Source: Natrinema sp. DC36
GTDB lineage: Archaea; Halobacteriota; Halobacteria; Halobacteriales; Natrialbaceae
Direction: 5' to 3'
Assembly (NCBI RefSeq): GCF_020405225.1
Contig: NZ_CP084472.1
Coordinates: 4,030,001 to 4,094,000 of the forward strand
Length of the DNA stretch: 64,000 bases
Part shown: piece after piece, positions 58,983-64,000 of the stretch
How the letters are laid out: each line of letters begins with the position of its first letter
Numbering within the stretch: the stretch's first letter is position 1
Position numbers and translations under genes: made by a program
Notes under the pieces: model-generated
Seen by the model: only the letters and a program-made list of their open reading frames with translations
Databases searched by the model: none
What the model was told of the DNA's origin: nothing

Positions 58983-60546
58983 TTAGACGCTCGAGAGGAT
59001 CCAACGCTGCGTGGGATGGCCGTTGGCGGACCACTGCTGGACGTTCGCGCCGTCCGCCGTCGAAGCGTCAGCCACTTCGAGGAGCTTGCCGCTGTTGACG
59101 TTGATGACCTCGTACTCGCCGTTGCCCGGTCCCGTACGTCCCAGTGCTGTGTCGGGTTGCCGTTGACAGGCCACTGTTGGACGTTGGCACCGTCCGCCGT
59201 CGAAGCGTTGGCCACTTCGAGGACGTTGCCGCTGTTGACGTTCTCGAGGACGTATCGGCCGTCGGCCACGCCGCCGGACGCGCCGTCGTCCGGCGATTCC
59301 TCGCCCGTCAGCACGTTTCCGCGCGTCTCCGTGCTCGAGGCGGAGACCTCGAGATCGGCGACGGTACCGGCGCTCCTGAGGTCGTTGTTCAGGATGGCGT
59401 TGTTGGCCGTGCCGGGGCCGGTCTCGCGGATCCCGTAGCGCTGTTGTGGATTCGCTCGATCGTCGACCACGCGCAGGTTTTGGACCGTCACGTTCTCCGC
59501 GGCCGGGTGGGAGCCGTCATCGCGCGAGTCGATGCGGACGCCCTCGTTATTGCTGTTACGGACGATGACGCCGTTGATGGAGGCGTTCTGGCAGTTCTGG
59601 AGCAGGATCCCCTGGCTGGTGGTGCCCTCGATGTCGACGTGTTCGACGGTGAAGCCGCTGCTGCCGGAGACGCCGAAGACGCCGCGAGCACCGCCGCGGA
59701 CGATGACTTCCCGGACGGTGACGTTCTGGCCGCCGCCGTTTGCGACCCGGAAACCGGCGTACCCGCCACCGGGGTCGGGGTTGGTCGCGTCGACCGTCCC
59801 CACGGTCGCGTCGGTCGTGTCGTTCAAGAGCAGGCCGCAGCCGCCGGTGTCCGCGGTCGTCACGGTGCCGATGTCGACCCCGTCGACGCCGTAGGTCTCG
59901 ACCGCGTGGTGGGCACAGCCCTCGATGGCCGCCGAGTCCAGCGAGACGTTGCTCGAGCGGCCCCCGTCGCCGTCGTCGATTCGAACGCCGAGACCGATGC
60001 TGCTGGTCTCGTAAAGCGCCATCTCGACGGTGCCGAGGGTCACGTCGGTACAGCTCTGGATCCAGATTCCGTATCGCGGATTTCCGTTTACGGTGATCGA
60101 GGGAATCTCGATTGCCTCGACGCTCCGGGCGCGGATCGGAACGACGAGTTCGTCGCCGGTGTCCTCGACGGTGATCGGGCCGCGAACGTCGAGCGTCGTG
60201 TAGCTGGGCAGGTCGACCGCGTGGACCTGGCTCGTCGGGCCGACCGTCCCGCCGTTTTCGACGACGACCGTCTCTTTCGTCGTTCGGCCCGGCGTGAGCC
60301 CGTCGACGGCGGCCTGAATCGCGTCGAGCATGTCGCCGCCCGCGTACACGCCCGAGCCGTGAGCATCGGCGTACCACGTCCCGCCCGACGACCAGACCGT
60401 CGCGGCGTGGCTGCTGGCGCTGACGGTGCGCCGAGTCCGGCGACTGCGCCCGCACCGAGGGCCATTAGAGCGGCTCGTCGGGTATAGTCGGTCGTGTTCG
60501 ATTCGTCGCGCTCGTCCGTCGCGGGTACCGCATCTGGTTGTGACAC
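58983..60546 (-). pseudogene. Tat-exported beta-helix/ricin-domain protein broken by two frameshifts
   Basis: The expected product starts with a Tat signal (DYTRRAALMALGAGAVAGLG ... APAATP) in one frame. It continues as a right-handed parallel beta-helix ([40 protein letters not shown]) in a second frame from about 60430. It ends with a ricin-type lectin domain whose last repeat ([20 protein letters not shown] ... [13 protein letters not shown]) is in a third frame after about 59130. The lectin repeats at 59150-59250 and 58990-59110 are close copies. Two one-base shifts, or sequencing errors, interrupt an otherwise intact secreted carbohydrate-binding or pectate-lyase-like protein. Confidence 0.75.
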
Positions 60547-60698
60547 GATCGAACGAAGTCGATGCGGCCACCCATCATTTCACACTCATTTGTGATACAA
60601 GCTAAACCCCCTCGAACGGAGGACACGCGCTATCGACCACCACGCGGCGCTCGTCGGATCGGGAGCGCGCTCGCGTGCCGGCACCCGCGCTGGTGGCG

Positions 60699-61088
60699 TC
60701 AGAGGACGCGGTCCGGTCGAATTCGCAGGATGATACGCTCCGATTCGATCGGCGTCTGATACTCGTCGTTGTCCGTGTACCGCCGTGCGAGTTCGTCGAT
60801 GTGTTCTCGAGCCCCATCCGTCGTGATCTCGTCGACCTCGCCGATCACCGAGAGGAACCGGTAGGGGTCGTCGGGGTCGGTCATGCTGACGCCGACCGCG
60901 GAGTTGTGTTCCACGTTCCGCGCCTTCTGGCGGTGGCGTTCGGTGTTGACCAGCAACCGGTTGTCGTCCGCGTCGTAGTCGATCCAGACCGGCGTGACGT
61001 GGGGGAGTCCCTCGTCGGTCAGCGTCGCGACGTGGGCGAACGTTTCCGTCTCGAACAGGTCGTGGAACTCCTCGGGTATCGGTGCCAT
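60699..61088 (-). CDS. PPOX-class F420/FMN-dependent oxidoreductase
   Basis: A 129-aa split-barrel flavoprotein of the pyridoxamine-5'-phosphate oxidase-like group: TFAHVATLTDEGLPHVTPVW, LLVNTERHRQKARNVEHNSA and YRFLSVIGEVDEITTDGARE match the TIGR03618-type proteins, which often use coenzyme F420. Substrate unknown. A single gene. Confidence 0.87.
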   Translation of the reverse strand: MAPIPEEFHDLFETETFAHVATLTDEGLPHVTPVWIDYDADDNRLLVNTERHRQKARNVEHNSAVGVSMTDPDDPYRFLSVIGEVDEITTDGAREHIDELARRYTDNDEYQTPIESERIILRIRPDRVL

Positions 61089-61266
61089 GGGTATCGTTCA
61101 ACGGCTCTCGGTTTGGATGTGTTGCCGACATTGATCGCGAGCGAACGAACACCTCGTCTGACGGAATCGATCTCAGACGGTTGGCAGTCGACACGTACCA
61201 AGGGATGTCAATGACCACGCAACTGACGGCTGACGGCTTATGGATATCGACAGTGTCCTCACCTGT

Positions 61267-61584
61267 ATGACCGATCAGCAGCGATCGACTCGCCGACGAG
61301 TACTACAACTAACAGGTGTCGCGGCGTCGACTGCGCTCGTCGCTGGCTGTGGCGGCCCCGGTGGCGACGACAACAATACGAGTGACGGAGAAAACGAAAC
61401 CGAAGAGGGGACCGGGAACGGGCAGGACGTGGAAGACGAACCGGCCGGCGAGAACGAGACCGAAAACGCGACGAACGAGACCGAAAACGCGACGAACGAG
61501 ACCGGAAACGAGACTGGAAACATGACCAACGAGACCAACGAAACCGGGAACGATAGCGAGAACAATACCAGCATTTTCGACTGA
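61267..61584 (+). CDS. Tat lipoprotein made largely of N-glycosylation sequons
   Basis: A 105-aa exported lipoprotein. STRRRVLQLTGVAASTALVA followed by Gly-Cys is a Tat lipobox. The mature part is low-complexity Asn/Glu/Thr/Gly with about ten N-x-S/T sites (NETENATNETENATNETGNE). It would be a lipid-anchored, highly glycosylated acidic stalk on the cell surface. Function unknown; the ATG placing the twin Arg near residue 8 was used. Confidence 0.72.
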   Translation: MTDQQRSTRRRVLQLTGVAASTALVAGCGGPGGDDNNTSDGENETEEGTGNGQDVEDEPAGENETENATNETENATNETGNETGNMTNETNETGNDSENNTSIFD

Positions 61585-61671
61585 CCCGCCTCTCGTCACC
61601 GTCCGACCACGGCTGCGCGCTCCCGTCGTGATGGCGTAACCGTTACCGGGTCTCGCCCCCTTCCTCGAGTG

Positions 61672-62400
61672 ATGACCGACGGACTCGAGGCGGACGTCGA
61701 GGAGATGGACGAAATAGCCGAGCGACGGGACGAACTGGCGGCTCGCGTTCGCACACACGCCGGCGAGATCGCGCGCGAACTCGCCGTCTTCCAGGGCGGT
61801 GACTACGGGCAGGAGACGTTCAACACCGACGGCGGGAGCTGGACGCTCAAGTACGAGGCCGGCGACGTACAGTACCTCAGATTCGACCCGAAATCGGGGT
61901 CGGAGATCTACGTCGTCTCGAGCAAGCAGCCGCCCGAACCCGAGGCCCTCGAGACGGCGATGGCCGACTACGGGGCGTTCGTCGCGGCCTACAACGAGTA
62001 CGTCCGCTCGTTCGAGGGGATTCTCGCGGACGTCTCCGACGAGTTCCCGGAGGCGGAATCCACGGCGGAACTGGTCGCCGAGCGGGACCGAATCGTCGAC
62101 CGCATCCGCGACGTCTGCAACGCGATGGCGAGTCAGCTCCACCGCTACGACGGCGAGTACGGCACCTACTCGACGACGATTTCGGGCACCCGGTGGGAAC
62201 TGAAGTGGGAAGAAGATCTCGCCTCGTATCTGCGTGTCGGCGGCTCCGACGGCGTCTACCTCCTCTCGCAGTACGGCCCGCCAGCGGCCCCCGAAGTCCG
62301 CCGATTGGCCGGCGACGTTCCCGCGTTCGTCGCCGACTTCAACGAGCACGTCGCCGACCTCGAGGCGGATCTCGCGCAGGTCAGCTTCGGTGACGACTAG
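61672..62400 (+). CDS. Duplicated alpha/beta-domain hypothetical protein
   Basis: A 242-aa protein with two tandem copies of one domain. Copy 1, about residues 15-115, contains FNTDGGSWTLKYEAGDVQYLRFD then YVVSSKQPPEPEALETAMADY. Copy 2, about 130-235, contains YSTTISGTRWELKWEEDLASYLRV then YLLSQYGPPAAPEVRRLAGDV. Each has a helix, a four-stranded sheet and a C-terminal helix. No signal or membrane segment. Haloarchaeal conserved protein of unknown function. The ATG is used rather than the GTG just before it. Confidence 0.72.
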   Translation: MTDGLEADVEEMDEIAERRDELAARVRTHAGEIARELAVFQGGDYGQETFNTDGGSWTLKYEAGDVQYLRFDPKSGSEIYVVSSKQPPEPEALETAMADYGAFVAAYNEYVRSFEGILADVSDEFPEAESTAELVAERDRIVDRIRDVCNAMASQLHRYDGEYGTYSTTISGTRWELKWEEDLASYLRVGGSDGVYLLSQYGPPAAPEVRRLAGDVPAFVADFNEHVADLEADLAQVSFGDD

Positions 62401-62568
62401 CTATTCGTCGACCGGACGGTTCGTTTCATCTGTGGGTACCAGGAGTCGACTCGCAAAGCGGTTCGGGAGCGGTACACAGTCGACCCAACCGCTCTATATG
62501 ACACCTAGCAGTCGTTTTGTACCGTCCGCGCCTACGGGACGGTGGCGACGACGCTCGCCTGGACTACC

Positions 62569-62790
62569 ATGGATGGCTCTGCCGACGGGATCGACGACGG
62601 AACTGCCCACGAGTACGCTGCCCCCACCGACGAGGCCGACGCGGTACTGTTCGACGCCGTCATCGTCCGATACGAGTCCGACGACGATCGCTGTACGCTC
62701 GTCCCACGCGACGGCACCACGACGAAGAAACTGAACGCCTGGCTGACCGCGGATCTCGAGGCGGTCGTCGATCTCGACGACGCCCGGTGA
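62569..62790 (+). CDS. DUF7511-type small acidic protein
   Basis: A 73-aa protein (FDAVIVRYESDDDRCTLVPR followed by LNAWLTADLEAVVDLDDAR) of the same family as 29442-29633. The ATG gives MDGSADGIDD; a GTG 27 bases upstream is an alternative. Function unknown. Confidence 0.75.
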   Translation: MDGSADGIDDGTAHEYAAPTDEADAVLFDAVIVRYESDDDRCTLVPRDGTTTKKLNAWLTADLEAVVDLDDAR

Positions 62791-62892
62791 CGGCGGTCGC
62801 AGGCGTTCGCGAACCGGTTCCCAACGCATTTCGATCCTACCGCGAAGCGAGGCGCTATCGGTGAACACCTCTCGAGAGGAGGTCGCCCGGAG

Positions 62893-63168
62893 TTACACGT
62901 CGACGTACTGGTCGACCCACTCCTGGCGACGCTGGAGCGCGCGTCGGCCTTTCGGCGTCAGCGCGTAGTAGTTCGTCCGCCGGTCGAGTTCGCCCTTCTC
63001 GACGAGTTCCTTCTCGACGAGCGTGTCGAGGTTCGGATACAGTCGACCGTGTGTGACGGGTTGGTCGATGTAGTTATTGATGTCGTCGAGAATCTCCTGC
63101 CCGGACGGCCGGTCTTTCCCTGCGATCACGTACAACAGGTCGCGCTGGAAGCCAGTTAGCTGGTCCAT
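62893..63168 (-). CDS. PadR-family transcriptional regulator
   Basis: A 91-aa winged-helix regulator: MDQLTGFQRDLLYVIAGKDR, VTHGRLYPNLDTLVEKELVE and NYYALTPKGRRALQRRQEWV are the PadR hallmarks, with a short C-terminal dimerisation helix. Divergent from the NUDIX gene over about 200 bp; the ligand and target are unknown. Confidence 0.9.
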   Translation of the reverse strand: MDQLTGFQRDLLYVIAGKDRPSGQEILDDINNYIDQPVTHGRLYPNLDTLVEKELVEKGELDRRTNYYALTPKGRRALQRRQEWVDQYVDV

Positions 63169-63364
63169 GGATCACCCTCTGAGTGACGACGTTCACCGCT
63201 CTGTGGCTTTGTTATAGAGCGGATACGACGCCGCTCGAGCCGGAATGCGGCCCGTAGGACTACTATCGACCGAGCACGTTCGGTGCCGATAGCCCACCGT
63301 CGGCCGCGCGTGACGCCGCAGCCGTGACGCCGCGTTTTTGACGTTCACCGCCGTATCGGCCGCT

Positions 63365-63928
63365 ATGCCAACCGATCCACTGGCCTGGGACACTCGCGAG
63401 CGTCGAGTAGCCTACTCCTGTCCGGGGTTCGATGTCGTTAACGAGTCCGTTCAACTCCCCGACGGCACGGAATCCGAGTTCGATTACCTCTCGGACGCCC
63501 CGAGCGTCTGCATCCTGCCGTTCACGCCCGACGGCGACGTCGTCTGCATCGAGGAGTGGCGGCAAGCCGTCTCCCGAATCAGCCGCGGACTCCCCGTCGG
63601 CGGGGTCGAACCCGATGACGACGGTCTCGAGGCCGCGGCCCGGAGAGAACTCGCCGAAGAGACCGGGTACGAGGCCACGGAACTCGAGCCGCTGGTGACC
63701 GTCGAGCCGGCCAACGGGATCGCGGACTCCGTGTTGCACTTCTTCGTCGCCGACGGGTGCCGCCCGACCGCCGAGCAGCGACTCGATCACAACGAGAGCA
63801 TTCGTCCGATGGAACTCCCCCTCGAGGAACTGATCGATGCCGTGGTCACCGGCGAGATCCGCGACGGTCGGACGGTGCTCGCCGTCTCGTATTATCGACT
63901 ACTCAATCCGGATCGCGGTATCGACTGA
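63365..63928 (+). CDS. NUDIX hydrolase
   Basis: A 187-aa NUDIX enzyme with the full box G-x5-E-x7-R-E-L-x-E-E-x-G in GGVEPDDDGLEAAARRELAE then ETGYE. The surrounding SVCILPFTPDGDVVCIEEWR and LVTVEPANGIADSVLHFFVA resemble ADP-ribose pyrophosphatase-like members. The start is the ATG giving MPTDPLAWDT. Confidence 0.9.
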   Translation: MPTDPLAWDTRERRVAYSCPGFDVVNESVQLPDGTESEFDYLSDAPSVCILPFTPDGDVVCIEEWRQAVSRISRGLPVGGVEPDDDGLEAAARRELAEETGYEATELEPLVTVEPANGIADSVLHFFVADGCRPTAEQRLDHNESIRPMELPLEELIDAVVTGEIRDGRTVLAVSYYRLLNPDRGID

Positions 63929-64000
63929 TCGATCCGGATCGCGGCCTGCCCAAAAATAACGGACTGCGTTGGAACGCGGCGTTCGACCGGCTCGAGCCGG

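Noticed and set aside
57480-60487. Two long plus-strand frames opposite the ThDP enzyme and the beta-helix gene
   Set aside because: Antisense shadows; residues show no domain, while the minus strand gives recognisable proteins.

Overview
The window is haloarchaeal chromosome (class Halobacteria; the mix of gene families resembles Natrinema/Haloterrigena-type Natrialbales, which is inference). The DNA is GC-rich, the predicted proteins are strongly acidic, starts are often leaderless or overlap the previous stop as ATGA/GTGA, and TATA/BRE promoters, a thermosome, LonB, NadM, Pus10, TrmY and haloarchaeal domains (HalOD1, DUF7344, DUF7511, DUF7563) are all present.

Bases 1-31.7 kb are ordinary core genome. 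They hold a PAS/GAF/bacterioopsin-activator regulator, a Na+/Ca2+ exchanger and aroE. A coupled pabB-pabA-pabC-like operon (chorismate to p-aminobenzoate or anthranilate) follows. Further on are a Rieske protein, a sugar nucleotidyltransferase, glycerate 2-kinase, a tail-less thermosome subunit, an SAM hydrolase, nadM, lonB with a CPBP protease, rnhB-pus10, an HtrA-like protease and trmY. Two about 260-bp hairpin-rich repeats lie in inverted orientation at 14.8 and 25.4 kb. Two 82-bp MITE-like elements lie at 11.9 and 29.1 kb, and the second supplies the last codons and stop of the HtrA-like gene.

A tRNA-Pro(CGG) gene at 31794-31866 is the left end of a roughly 20-kb integrated element that ends near 51.9-52.0 kb, where partial copies of the tRNA 3' end reappear beside a tyrosine integrase. 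From the left the element holds: (i) a coupled operon of small zinc-finger/HTH proteins ending in a large winged-helix protein (candidate replication protein), followed by a hairpin-rich non-coding tract; (ii) a complete K+ module (two-RCK K+ channel, TrkA-C regulatory subunit, CPA2 cation:proton antiporter); (iii) an AT-rich patch with micro zinc-finger proteins and an unknown membrane protein; (iv) a minus-strand operon whose order and protein architecture match pleolipovirus virion genes (small membrane proteins, Tat-type spike, two membrane proteins, NTPase); (v) a pilin, regulators and the integrase. I read it as a betapleolipovirus-like (SNJ2-like) provirus carrying potassium-transport cargo. 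This is the most interesting part of the window.

From 52 to 64 kb the chromosome resumes. It holds a decayed paralogue next to its intact copy, UspA, HPP and FNT transporters, an acetolactate-synthase-like enzyme, a Tat-exported beta-helix/ricin protein broken by two frameshifts, a PPOX flavoprotein, an N-glycosylation-sequon-rich lipoprotein, PadR and NUDIX genes.
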